DNA of 64,000 nt from assembly GCA_022059125.1 (NCBI GenBank), contig JAEUWY010000006.1:930001-994000 (forward strand), in the 5' to 3' direction. This DNA is from Corynespora cassiicola (Eukaryota; Ascomycota; Dothideomycetes; Pleosporales; Corynesporascaceae). Shown here piece after piece: positions 36,301 through 47,627 of the stretch. The number at the start of each line of letters is the position of its first letter. Positions within the stretch are counted from its first letter, which is position 1. The position numbers and the translations under genes are program-made. The notes under the pieces are model-generated. The model ran no database searches, was not told where the DNA came from, and saw nothing but the letters and a program-made list of their open reading frames with translations.

Positions 36301-37803
36301 AGACCGATCTTCGCCCAGAGTTTTGCGGTAATGGGGGTGCTGTTGGACATCCTAGACTGGATCAGGTGCGGCGGGAAGAAGATGGGCCGTCGAACGCCCC
36401 TCATGGGACTCATAGAGGTCTGGGCACAACAAGGAAAATTGGGTGTCCCACGCTACGATCTGGACCATTGCTTCGCTGCATCGACAGTTAATATCCCCTG
36501 CGCCTCCTGCCATGGTGTAGCTGCGTGTGACAGTCGTCGCCCCTCAACAAGCGAGACATATGGCCGAGCCAGCGGATGGGGAGCCCTGCCTGCTGGCCGC
36601 ACCGCAGCCTCAGGTGCCCCTCCTCGCGCTCTAGCGACACCCTTTGAAGCCCTTGATTTCTTTTTCCCGTCATATCCCGAGTCCTGGGCTTGGTGGGCAG
36701 CAGCATCTGCTCTTTCCAAGGCCATGTCGGCGGGATCGTGTTTCGACGGAGCGCCCTAGCCCCTGCTGCCATGGGACCAGGTTCTTCCTATGATGTGTTT
36801 CCAACGCATTCGTTTATTAGCTTCGGCCTCTGCTGTGACGACATTTGATGCAAATCCTTTGCAAATTGCTACGGCCAATTGGCATCGTCGGCTAGCGAGC
36901 AGCGGGAGGCATATGGGCCTCTTGATCAATTATTTGTGACTTGATCCGCGGTTACTGGTCGAGGAATATTATCCGACAGTACGGGTGCATTGGGTGCCGT
37001 TTTCCAGCGCCCACTTTCTGCAAGTTTTCCATCCCGCTGTTTTGCAGGCGCCGTCATACACAGCTCCCGCTAGCTTCCGAATCATTGCGTCAATAGCTTT
37101 TCCAGGAGCGTCCTGTGGATTCAATTTTGGGAACCTCTGGGTTCATTTGGGCCCGAAGGTAGTGGGTTCATACGCAGCCTGAGATTGCCGTGGGACCAGA
37201 AGCGAGGATAGGGGCGATCCTGGGCGCTTTGCTCTCGCAAAGTGATTGTCGTGGACTCTCAGGTTCCTCGAAGCGGCCAACGCATCCACCGCACTTCATC
37301 GTCTCCGAAAGGCCTATGTGACAAGCATCACTCGTCTCCAGGTAATACTATCGATGGCTTAAGCGTCTGGCGTCCCTGGTCACGAAGTCAGGTGGAACCT
37401 GGCCTGGGTTCGAGTAGGGATAGTCTGCTGCGAGCTCTTTTGCCGAGTTCTTAATTGGTGCTGCAGCTCATTGCGGCCTGTTTCGGGCATTCAAGCCCAG
37501 TTCTTTGCGACACGAAGATCACGGTAGCGTATTCGTCCACGCCCTATCATCTGTCAGCTGGCTTGCTAAAAGGGTCTTCCACGCTTTCCGACAGCGGCAG
37601 GCAACATACAGCTGGCTCGAAATCCACAAAACGTGTTGGAACTTGTTTTCCCTCAGCGATAAGACACAGAAACGAGGGAATCAGTTATTCGGAGACGATT
37701 TCCTCCAATCAAAAGTATCGCCCCTCGAGAGCCTAGTTGTGTGCGTCGCTGTAGTTCTTGAGCCCGAAGACTCCACATCCCTCAATTGCAGCCCATCAAG
37801 AGA

Positions 37804-39154
37804 ATGTCGGACACGGACGAGAACACAGAGATAGTGACAGTCCATGATCGGGAGTTTCAGAAGTTATCCGTTGATCAAAAGATCTATTGTGTCCCGGTTG
37901 ACGAGGTATGTGCCCCATTTCCTGCGCCGCTCTGACAAAATTCGTTGTGGCTATTTGAGCTGGTTGGCCTAACATTCTTAAGCGCGAAGAGGACCGGCTT
38001 GCAAGCCAGCATGAATTGATGTTCCGACTATTCGGAACACTCTTCATACCCAGAATAAGTAACCCCAATAAGATCCTGGACTGTGGCCATGGGAGAGGGG
38101 AGTGGGTAGTTGCTGTCGCGGAAGATTATGAGGAATGCAAGGTTCGTACTGCCGGGAGTCTGGCATGGATGGCGACGTCCAAACGGGAGGCAATCCAGTA
38201 TCACGAAAGAAAGCTGACTCCTCTAGGTCGTCGGTGTCGATAGTACGTACGCCTGGGAACCCAATCCATCAACCTCACGCTCAAGTACCATAGCTGACTC
38301 GACCGTGCTCCGCAGTTTGGCCGGAACTCCTTTCGCTTAACCAACCCGATAACCTCGCGCTCTTCGGCTACAACTTGAACGATAGATTGAATGATTTGGT
38401 GGTGTTTGGGCGGAGAGGATACGATCTTATACATTCGAGGTTTGTGGGACCCGGCATCAAAGCCAATAGATGGAGTTCCTATGTTCGAGACATGAAAAAC
38501 CTCCTCAAGCCGGGTGGGTGGATGCAAATGATGGAATACTATCCCAATATCCAGTCGGATAACGGCCGTTTATCCAGTGAATCCAGTATAAGACGATGGT
38601 ATGAGGGGTATGTGTATGCCATGGAAAGGGCCAATCGGAAACCGAGGATTGCTCAAGAATTGAGGCCTCTCATGGAAGCTGCTGGTCTTCGGGATATTAG
38701 AGGTGAGATACGGCATCTGCCTATTGGGGGTTGGCATCCAGGTACGAACCGAAGGTTTCATCACTGCTCCCACCTTTCTTCATTCACTCAGTTCTGTCTA
38801 TCGCTAGACCCCCCTTCCTGGTTGATACCGAATCCCTATGCTTTTCCTCTCCCAGAACGGATCATGGTTGGAGGTAACTGATGAACAACTAGATGCAGTT
38901 CAAGCCAGTATCGGCCGAGACAGTGTCTGGATGGTGGGGGAGCTTCTCGATTCGCTTGCCATCTGGCCGTTTGTCGAGCATCTGGGTTGGACAGCAGCGC
39001 AGGTCGAGACTTTGATGCAAGGAGTAAGGGCGGAGCTGGAGGACGAGAGTTTGCGCTTGTATATCCCAGTGTAAGACGATATGCTCCCTGTTGATGTACA
39101 CTAGCTGACCGTGTCGAAAGGTACGTTGCGATGGGCCGTCGATCTAGGCGTTGA
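37804..39154 (+). CDS. SAM-dependent methyltransferase (UMTA/LaeA-like family)
   Basis: Six exons are inferred: 37804-37905, 37983-38141, 38227-38242, 38316-38741, 38899-39070 and 39121-39154, giving 302 residues. The order fits fungal class I methyltransferases: REEDRLASQHELMFRLFGTLF, the SAM motif NKILDCGHGRGEW, VVGVD (motif II acid), GYDLIHSRFVGPGIKANRW, LLKPGGWMQMMEYYPNIQSDNG, then LLDSLAIWPFVEHLGWT and the terminal YVAMGRR. Exon 3 is only 16 nt. The fourth intron (38742-38898, 157 nt) is needed to rejoin the frame. Relatives include the global regulator LaeA and many secondary-metabolism methyltransferases; no biosynthetic cluster is visible here, so substrate and role are unknown. The N-terminus is short. 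Confidence 0.75.
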
Positions 39155-41306
39155 CTGGTTGCTACCGCATAGATTATCTGGAATACTGTCTTCGCGTTCT
39201 AGGAGCCATGTTTTCATTCGGTTTCCATCATAATGGTTCCAATAGCACTATTGTGTCTCCGTCATCTAGAAGCTACAGTGGAGAAAGTAGGCAATTGTAG
39301 ATGCACAAGACACCAAACATCAATGGCTGCGTAATGTGAATGAGGCTCGGTAATCACAACCGTCGCATCCTGCTATGATTGCATGGTGCCCGATATATAT
39401 CGCGCGTAAGTGATGGCGGGACTGTGGTTTTAGCGGGTGGGAGCAAGCGAGGGTAGGAGGGATTTGCGGTCGGTCATCAGACATCATGACGCTTCTCTCA
39501 GCGTTCCCGGGCCACCTGGGAACCATGGTGACTGGCAGTCTCTGGAGGGGCTGGAGGAGAATGCGAGGCCTGGCCTGACCAAGGAGAGAGCGGCGTGGGA
39601 TTGGGGCGAATTGTCGACGCTGGACAGATCAGCAGCAGAAGCGTCGGGATTGTGCGTGGCTGGAGGGGGGGCGGAGATGATTGGCAATTCACCCAATGGC
39701 AGCGGGCAGTATGTAGTCAGCCCCAAGCCGAGGCATGGTGCGCACGTGGGAGCACGGGGCAAAGAAGAGAGTAGGCAAGAGGGCGTGGAGGGCTCTGGTG
39801 CAGCAGAGGGAGAGGTGGTGAGAAGAAGATTTGGCGGTTTGGCTAGTTTAGGGTACCATGGGCTGGACGGAGGAAAGAACCCTGGGAGACTACGTCAAAC
39901 CACACGCCTGTCTCTGCACATCAAGGACGCCTCGAACGCGTCAAAAGGGACATTAATTGTGCACAGGGGATTGCATCCGCCCTGGTGATTGGTAGCGGGC
40001 GACGACGACTTGGGCAATGCCTGTCTTGCCACCGACAGCCTGGTAGCGAAGTCACCAGCGCAGCGACGTGGGAGTCGTAGCGTGTCGCCCTAAACTCCAA
40101 TGCCCACTGCTCGGGGCAGGCTAACACAGGTACAGAGTCAGAGCCATTCTGTCGATTCTTCATGTATACCTCGGGGCCCAGCGTCGTTGCCCACGCAATG
40201 TGGCCTCCCATGCCGAGCTGGACGAGGACGATGAGCTCACGATGCATCCCAAGCCGACCTTGGCCACCGTCGGCCATCACAGCGTGCATACAGACTCGCA
40301 TAAATAGCGACACGGATGGGGTCAAGGGCCCACAAGCCGAGTCGATCCGACTGTGAATGGGCACGGCTAGCCGAACAGAGACGCAGCGGGGAATCGGGTC
40401 ACAACTTGGAACGACTTGGGCCGCATGTTACGGCACACACGTGAGCGGCAGCCGCCAACCGCCAACCGCCAACCGCCAACCGCCAGCCTGGAGGTGAGCA
40501 GCGTGATGATGACTCGGCCTGCTGCCGCTAGCCATTGACATCACTGATGGCCCTCGTTCTCTACACCTCCGCCTGCGCTCCGAATCTGCACCACAAACGC
40601 CGCGCAATATTATTCCCCGGGGCCCATTTCGCCATGCCCATCTACGCTCCACCTGCACACACGCACCATATTTCGCCTTGGAGTTTCCATGTGAAGTAAG
40701 GCGCGGCCTTTCCTCGGTTCCTCCAAGGGGCGCAATATCGAGCCCAAGCTGAACCGATTCCCCAATCCCTGCATTTCGATTCTTCAACCGCCGCTGCAGA
40801 AATTCGACGCAGAACTCAAGGATGGCCGTTCTAATCTTTGGACGGGCAATTCGGCTCAATTATCCGAATCGAGATCCTGTCCAGGGAAAGAGGCCGTTGG
40901 ACCGCCGTCCATAACCTTCACGGAGAAATTCCACCTCCGCACCCCGCCGGCCGTTGGCTCTCTCCCCAACATTCCCATGCGCTGCTTCAATCGAGGAGAC
41001 GCGGTAGCCAGAGATGACGTTTAAACCTCTATCCCATTTAGGCTGATAATCGTGTCGATCGCGTCCTAAAATGTGTCAAGCTTCCGTTGCCGGCAAGCTT
41101 CCAAGTTCCAGGCCGGACCAACCCCTCTCCTCCGCGGCCCTGCAGGAAGGTGACCTCAATATATCCGCAAGTAGTTTCTAGCGGAGCCTCGGGGGAGAGG
41201 AACCGCTAAAATTTCCCCTCATGCGCAACATACAAAAAGCCAACATGATTTCCCGGGTAAACGTCTTGACAGGTGTCTTAGGCTTACCACGCGCCCGGTC
41301 TTCAAT
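39155..41306. other. gene-poor intergenic region
   Basis: No gene is supported in 2.15 kb. A G-rich plus-strand frame at 39437-39988 starts with GTG and looks compositional. A 7-bp tandem repeat lies at 40452-40486. The last 250 bp should contain the promoter of the esterase gene. Confidence 0.45.
40452..40486. repeat. five tandem copies of CCGCCAA
   Basis: Four exact copies of the 7-bp unit CCGCCAA and one CCGCCAG stand head to tail. Nothing else nearby shares the unit. Confidence 0.9.
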
Positions 41307-42528
41307 ATGCACTGCCCATCAACTACAAATATTCTCCTTGCCTTGAGCTTAGCTTTTACCGGCGGTCTTGGGCATCCTTCCGCCGGATGGAAGCCGAAGA
41401 ACTTCAAGACACTGGTTACCTTTGGTAACAGCTATACGGACGAAAATCGATTGGGCTACTTCGGCAGCAATAATGGCGCGGCGCCTCCGGTTGGATGGGA
41501 GCAACCATGGGTATGGCAAATCCTTCTTCATCATCGTCCCGCGCAGACTTGATCGCCTTTACAAATTCCATCTAGACAACAATGGAATAAGCAGAGCCGA
41601 TCTATCATCAGATCTCTCCCACATCTTATCATTTATCATGCTGACATGCGCTAAATACGCATAGGGTCTCAACACTGCTTCGGGTGGCCTATCCTGGGCG
41701 CGTTATGCATCTTTTTACTCCAAGGCGTCGCTCTACAACTACGCTGTTAGTGGGGCTGTATGCTCCAACGAACTGACACCGCGTCCATTCGGAAATAGTC
41801 TTTTCCCCGACATCCAAGGATACGAGCTACCCGCCTTCATCGCCGACTCCCAATATCGCACCCCCAACGGCACTAAATTCTTTACTGGCAAGCCGCATGA
41901 CACGGTATACGCCATTTGGATTGGCACCAATGACCTCGGCAACAACGCCTTCTTGACCGACTCCCAAGTCGCCGGCAAGACGCTGGCCGATTACGTCGAC
42001 TGCGTGTACAACACCATCGATGGATTGTACGAGAACGGCGCACGCTACTTTGTGCTCCTGAACCTCGCACCCCTGCAGCTCCTACCTCAGTATGCAACTC
42101 CTGAAAACGGCGGTCTCCCCGCGACCAAGTTCTGGAGGGACAAGGGCTCCAACATCACCGAGATCAGTTACCGCATGTATGAGTCGGTCACGACTGTGAA
42201 CGAGATCTTCAAGTACCGCACGCCTTTCGAGGTCGAGACTGAGGAACGCTGGAATGGTGTGAAGGTCGCGAATTTCGATGTCAATTCCCTCATAACTGAC
42301 ATCTGGAACAACCCTACTACATACCTCAACGGTACTGCACCGGTCAATGTCACAGGCGTGATTAATGAGTGTGATGTTCAGGGTAGCAATTGTGTCAAGC
42401 ACGAGAGCCCGGATAGCTATCTCTGGTACGACGAGCTACATCCCTCGGAGCAAACGAGCAGGGTTGTTGCGAGGGAATTCGTGGAAGTTCTGGGTGGCAA
42501 CAGCAAGTGGGCCACCTACTGGGGATAA
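41307..42528 (+). CDS. secreted GDSL/SGNH esterase, CE16 acetylesterase-like
   Basis: Two exons are inferred, 41307-41510 and 41665-42528, giving 355 residues. A signal peptide is at the start, ending near the Ala/Gly residues before WKPKNF. SGNH block I is TLVTFGNSYTDE with nucleophile Ser42. TASGGLSWARYASFYS and LYNYAVSGAVCS follow. Block III is YAIWIGTNDLGNN with the oxyanion Asn, and block V is WYDELHPSEQ with Asp324 and His327 completing the triad. This order and length match fungal CE16-type enzymes that remove acetyl groups from hemicellulose oligosaccharides, so a role in plant-polymer breakdown is likely but inferred. The intron is long for this window (154 nt). The gene is convergent with ORC4. 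Confidence 0.88.
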
Positions 42529-42997
42529 CAATTTAAGAAAAAAAAAGATTTTATAATAGTGTAGATACAGGGTAGATACATCACAGGCTAGAAATAAGCT
42601 TCCGGAGACATCCTATTTCTGCATGCCTAGTTACCAAACCATGGACTGGACCAAGAAATTATGCCACGCAAAATACGAGATAATCATTCAGTTGTTATGC
42701 GTCTTGTGCAGCGTCCGTTATCCTGAATATTAATCAAGCTCAAACGGAGGTTGGCTGGGCAGTGCTGCCATCATCATCATACGATCGTATGCCGCAAACA
42801 TACACGCAAGCCTCACGCAAGAAACATGCACGCATCTATACTGCAAGATATACAATGTTCATAATTTTGCCCAAAATGCTCCTTTACAAATACATTCCCC
42901 TCCAAGGGGACTCTAATGCACCAGCCAATCCTCCCAACGCCGCACGCATGCATAACGCTTATGCAACCCCAATGGCACGACCCGAAACTCCCGTCAT
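42529..42997. other. convergent 3' intergenic region, esterase / ORC4
   Basis: This 469 bp lies between the stops of two convergent genes. It has an A-rich run and a TCATCATCATCAT tract near 42770. No gene seen. Confidence 0.5.
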
Positions 42998-45439
42998 CTA
43001 AATCTGCTTGCACCACTTCTCCAACGACTTCTCGATGCCCTTTGCGCCCTTGATCACCTCGCCAATCTCCTCGAGCGCGACGTCCACCTTCACCATGGCG
43101 AAGCCGCCAGGCAGCCCTCCCGCAATCGGCATGATGAACCCGAGCTCCACCAATCCTTCCCACTCGCGCCGAGCCACGTCCTTGCCCCACACCTTGGTCA
43201 CGCTCCCAGAGCTGCTGGTGCCGCCGGCGGCAGACTGGATGCGAGCCCGAGAAGCAAGGGTCACATATTCGTCATAGGCCATGTTGAAGTTACACGTGTC
43301 GGAGTCGTGAATGATGTCGAGGCGGGCGGCCGCGATGAGGAGGGAGAGGGAAAGTGTGGAGAGCTGGGGTATGAGAGATAACTTTGAGTCGGGAGGTGCT
43401 AGGATGTTTGTGGGAAGGAATGAGGCGCCTGGTGAGATGGTTGCTGTTGGTAGCAGGAAGCTGTTCAAAACTGTAGGGACAGATTTTGAACGGTAGAAGT
43501 GAGGGGCCAGATGCTCTGTCAAGAAGGATTTGGATGCAAACAAGGTCTTTGGCGGGTTAGTGAATGGTGTTCAGGTGGTCGAGCCATAAAGTGCGCTTAC
43601 ATCAATGTTGGAGTTCCAATCCGCCAAGGGACCCTGACTTTCATCTTTTTTGGCCTTCTTGCTTGGAGTATTTTTCGGTGCCGTCTCTAAGATAGACCGC
43701 TCTTCCACGCTGAGTTGATCAGGCTGGATGGTCAGAATCGTTTTCAATACTTCTTGGAATGCAGTGAACGATTTCGCAAGCGACAAGTGGACATATCGAT
43801 GGCTAAAACGACTCTTGACGCGCTTCTCAAGGCTGTTTGTAACATCGACACGAGTCGTTAGCCCAAGCACAGCAATCGGGGCCTTTCGAGATTGCGCAAT
43901 GTCGAACAAATTATAGAGCAACGTCTGGCGTGGATGCTGAGCGAAGAGGTCGAATTCATCCATCACGAAGATGACAGCTTTGGCAACCTGGTCCGTCACC
44001 TCACCTGTTTGTTCAGATGGATGGGACAGTAGCGCTAAGAGCGTAGTAAGGGTGTCGGCGTAATTCTTGCCTGGACCTGAATCATCTTCAATCTCCATCT
44101 CTTTTCCAAGCTGACGCCATATCTCCCGTAGAGCAACTTTGTCGTCTGTGTGGATGAAACCATTGAGTCTTACCACATGGTAATCTTCACTGTTGCTCTT
44201 GGAAACTTCTGATAAGACATGTTTAACAAGCGCCGATTTCCCACTACCTCTCGCGCCAATGAGTAGCATAGAGTTGCCTTCTCCTGCAGTAACAGTATGC
44301 TCAATGAGTTGATATACAGTCTTGTACTCTTCATCGAGCCCAACGAGGGGTGCAGGGCGTTTTCCCATTATGCGCTCCATTATGATAGTTTTCAGGAGGT
44401 CCGACTCACGTCCCTCCGCAAAACCTGCGCCAAACAATGGTAGTTTTTCTTTCTGGGCTGATGAAGGCTTATTGAAAGGGCTTGGTTCGGTAGGATCCAG
44501 CACACTGCCTACAACACTGATCTCGTCTACATCCATATCATCGGGCTCACCCTCTTCATCTTCAGGGTCCTGTTCGGCAACCGGTTCTCGGACCTTGGCT
44601 GGAGCGCGCCGCCTCGTTGGTCTAGATGTCGCAATAGCTGCCTCATCGTCTTCGATTTCGGGAGTTGCATCTTTTCGACGGGTACGGGCCGCTTTATTGA
44701 CCGACTGTAACTTGGAAGCTGTTCCATTCACCTGCACTCCATCCGTATCGTCATCGTTTGAAATAGCTGCAACTCCTCGAGTCGGACGGCCAGTCGATCT
44801 CGCTTTCCGCGCGGGGGTTTTTCTTGTTTCTTCCTTCTTCGAAGACTTCGAGGACTTCGCTTTCTTTGCCACTAATTCGTCCTGCCCATCATCCTGCTGT
44901 GGAGACTCATCATGGCCGTTTGCCAGCACACGAGACGTGCTCCGGCCAACGCTCTTGGCGACCGTTGTGGAGGCCCCTTTCCTATTGTTAATCCTTCTTG
45001 GAGTCTTAGTAGTCTTCTGTATCTCGTCTGATGTTTCCTCGACGCTGGTTGTATCGTCGTTGCCTGACTCTTCGACCTTGGTAACAGCTTTACTTCTGGG
45101 AAGAGCCCTGCGTGGTTTTGGTGCAGCCTTCTGGGCGCTTTTACCAGTCGACTTTGACGAAAGGCCGAGCGCGCCTTCAATATCATCATAAACATCCTTT
45201 TCTTCCTCGACCGCTTGTTTGCGGCTCGTAGTGTTGGTGGCCTTCTTAGTGGCCCTTGGTTGACGCTTTGTGTCCTCCCCTACCTCCACACCCTTTGCAT
45301 TCTTCCCTGATTTTGAGGTTGTTCTATTTGACAACCTTCCCGAAGACCTTGTGCTTGCGCTTTTCGTAGGAGGGCTCGGTGCGGTGCGGTTAGATGTGTC
45401 GAGCTTCCTCCTTTTGGAGGATCGAGGCGAATCGTCCAT
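42998..45439 (-). CDS. orc4: origin recognition complex subunit 4 (ORC4)
   Basis: AAA+ subunit of the origin recognition complex, which marks DNA replication origins and loads MCM helicase. Two exons are inferred, 45439-43601 and 43546-42998, giving 795 residues. Roughly the first 370 residues form a basic, Ser/Thr/Lys-rich disordered region that starts SPRSSKRRKLDT and carries repeated Lys-rich patches, much longer than in animal ORC4. The AAA+ domain follows: MLLIGARGSGKSALVKHVL (Walker A), then VIFVMDEFDLFAQHPRQTLL (Walker B DEFD) and VLGLTTRVDVTNSLEKRVKSRF (sensor 1 and arginine region). The C-terminus is winged-helix-like, with WEGLVELGFIMP. The first true ATG (45439) is used; codons upstream stay open but without ATG. 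Confidence 0.9.
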
Positions 45440-46073
45440 GACAGGTGCGGTGGCGTGGTAATTAATAAGTAGATTGCGAAGCAAGATGCATTGTTATCTT
45501 ATCTCATACCACAGAGATACAAAGTAATTGGTCGGGGTGTGTGCAGGCGTTGAAGTGAAAGTGACAGTGAAAGCAAAAGAGGCATTCAATGTCGCGTCCA
45601 TGCGCGCGTCTCGAAGATCGCCTCGCTAGTACAAGCGCAACCCCTGCTCCGAATGACTAAGCCGTGGCATTTCCCATACGCAACCTCGCTTTCCATCGGT
45701 CTTTCTCATCCGAGTTCTGTCGCCTGGTTCTTGCAGCAATGAACCGGTTCACAAGCCAATGTCCATTGAGTTTCCACTGAGTCGCCGATGTCGGATAGCC
45801 AAAAACTGGCCAACCAGCTGCGAGTACCAGACAACCAGGAAGTCTAGACGAATAGAGTCCTCTTTCGTCTGACGGGACAGGTATATGTTGCCGACTAGGC
45901 TATCTATATATCAAAGGATCCAGCCATTCAGCGCTCAACATCCCCGCATATATGCCGCAATCGGTCACGCCCTGCCATTGATCAAGCTGATTACCAAGCA
46001 CACTGGAGCGATATCATCTCAGACATATATGAGTTCAACGTGGTGAACTCTTTAGCAAGTCAGTGACATTACA
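45440..46073. promoter_or_regulatory. divergent promoter region ORC4 / MFS transporter
   Basis: This 634 bp separates two divergent starts. A TATATA element lies on the transporter side. No additional gene. Confidence 0.45.
45905..45910 (+). promoter_or_regulatory. TATA box of the MFS transporter gene
   Basis: TATATA within CTATATATCAAAGG lies 164 bp upstream of the ATG, a plausible TATA element. Confidence 0.4.
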
Positions 46074-47627
46074 ATGTCTTCTAGTCAAATATTTCAAGTC
46101 GAACTAGCCTCATATCCACAAGAACCAGCATCTCGTGTATCAACGAATAATCATCTTTCCCACGATGAAGCAAATGACAACACTGGCTTGAGCGATGGGT
46201 TCTCTTTACCCCCTACAGATGGAGGAAAAGATGCTTGGCTATTCCTGTTTTCCTGCTTCATGCTGGAAGCTCTCATATGGGGTAAGCAAAAATTATGTAG
46301 AGAATCAATGGCACCGGGATGAGCTGTTGATGGGTTGTCGCCGTCACAATCAAGGGATTGCTTATCTCGTAGCTATCGCTTCCCTGAACGGGATATAAGG
46401 GGCTTTTGGTTTCCAATGCTGAACAGAATAGGATTCCCCGCTTCATATGGCGTCTTCCAAGAATATTATAGTGCTCATGAACCTTTTGCTGGCTCGAGCA
46501 ATATTGCCGTTGTTGGCGCTTGTGCTATGGTTGGAAATTCCCCGTAAAATCTCCACTGACCCATCTGACCAAACGAATAGGGGATCATGTACATGGACAT
46601 CATACCGTTCTTCGTATTACTGAAGACCTACCCCAAGATGCGCGCCTGGGCAACCCCCATTGGTTTGGTCATCATGTGCCTCGCCTTAGGTCTCGGTTCT
46701 CTCTCGACCAATGTGACCCACCTGATCATCACTCAAGGCGTTATATACGCCGTTGGCGGCGGCCTTGCTTGGACGCCAATACTGTTCCTGATTGAAGAAT
46801 GGTGGGTACGTCGTCGAGGATTTGCTTACGGAGCAACCATGGCGGGACTCGGGCTTTCCGGCGCTATTCTTCCCATCGTTCTGGAATGGCTTCTAAACAG
46901 TTATGGCTTTCGAACCACTCTTCGAGTATGCGCGCTCAGCTTCGTAGCGCTGAACTTTCCCATCCTGTTCTTCTTCAAGGCCCGGTTACCGCTTGCACAA
47001 ACAACCCAATCAAGAGGGTTTGATATGTCCTTTTGGAAAACGTCAACTTATCTCATTCTACAATCCGGGAACGTCGTTCAAAGCCTAGGGTTCTTTCTGC
47101 CCGCTATCTACCTACCGACATTTGCCCGTTCGCTTGGCGCATCGAGTCTGGAAAGCATAGTGACCGTCATTTTGCTCAATGCGGCGGCCTTCCTCGGATC
47201 GCTCTGCATGGGCCTCGCCGTCGACAAGTACCACGTAACCGATTGTCTGATGGTGTCCGCACTCGGATCTACTATCGGTGTTTTTCTACTGTGGGGGCTA
47301 TCAACTTCTCTCCCACCTCTCTACGTATTCTGTCTGGTGTATGGCGCATTTGCCGGTTGTAATTCGAGTTCATGGAGTGCTATTATCCGCGACACAAAAG
47401 AAAAGAAGAGCAGTGCTGATTCAGGGATGGTATTTGCCTGCCTTTCTGCAGGCAAGGGGGTAGGTAATCTGTGTAGCGGGCCACTAAGTGAGGTGTTATT
47501 GCGCGCGGGATCTTGGGAAGCAGGGGTGGCATATGGAAGCGGCTATGGGGCGCTGATCACTTTCACTGGTGCTACGGCCCTCTTGGGTGGCTGGAGTTTC
47601 GCAGCGCGACGGGTCGGATGGTTGTGA
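46074..47627 (+). CDS. MFS transporter, monocarboxylate-transporter (MCT)-like
   Basis: Plasma-membrane major facilitator of the fungal MCT group; no substrate can be assigned from sequence. Three exons are inferred: 46074-46281, 46432-46529 and 46581-47627, giving 450 residues, the usual length. A polar N-terminus of about 50 residues precedes DGGKDAWLFLFSCFMLEALIWGFPASYGVFQEYY, the typical MCT opening. GACAMGIMYMD, WWVRRRGFAYGATMAGLGLSG (loop 4-5 region) and MGLAVDKYHV (loop 8-9) are present, and about 12 hydrophobic helices can be counted. The donor of intron 2 is GTTGGA, unusual but required for frame. The protein ends soon after helix 12 without a long tail. Confidence 0.88.

Larger units (their letters stand above)
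32921..37803. other. 4.9-kb gene-poor region
   Basis: This region contains the FOX2 promoter and then about 4.3 kb in which I could not build a gene. Open frames up to about 170 residues exist on both strands (for example around 34.8-35.3 and 36.2-36.8 kb), but they lack recognisable motifs, some need non-ATG starts, and they overlap equally open frames on the opposite strand. No terminal repeats or transposase motifs were seen. Confidence 0.4.

Noticed and set aside
36247..36759. Plus-strand frame of 170 residues
   Set aside because: Begins with TTG, overlaps equally open minus-strand frames and shows no motif.
39437..39988. Plus-strand frame of 183 residues, Gly/Arg/Glu-rich
   Set aside because: Begins with GTG, and its G-rich composition explains the open frame.
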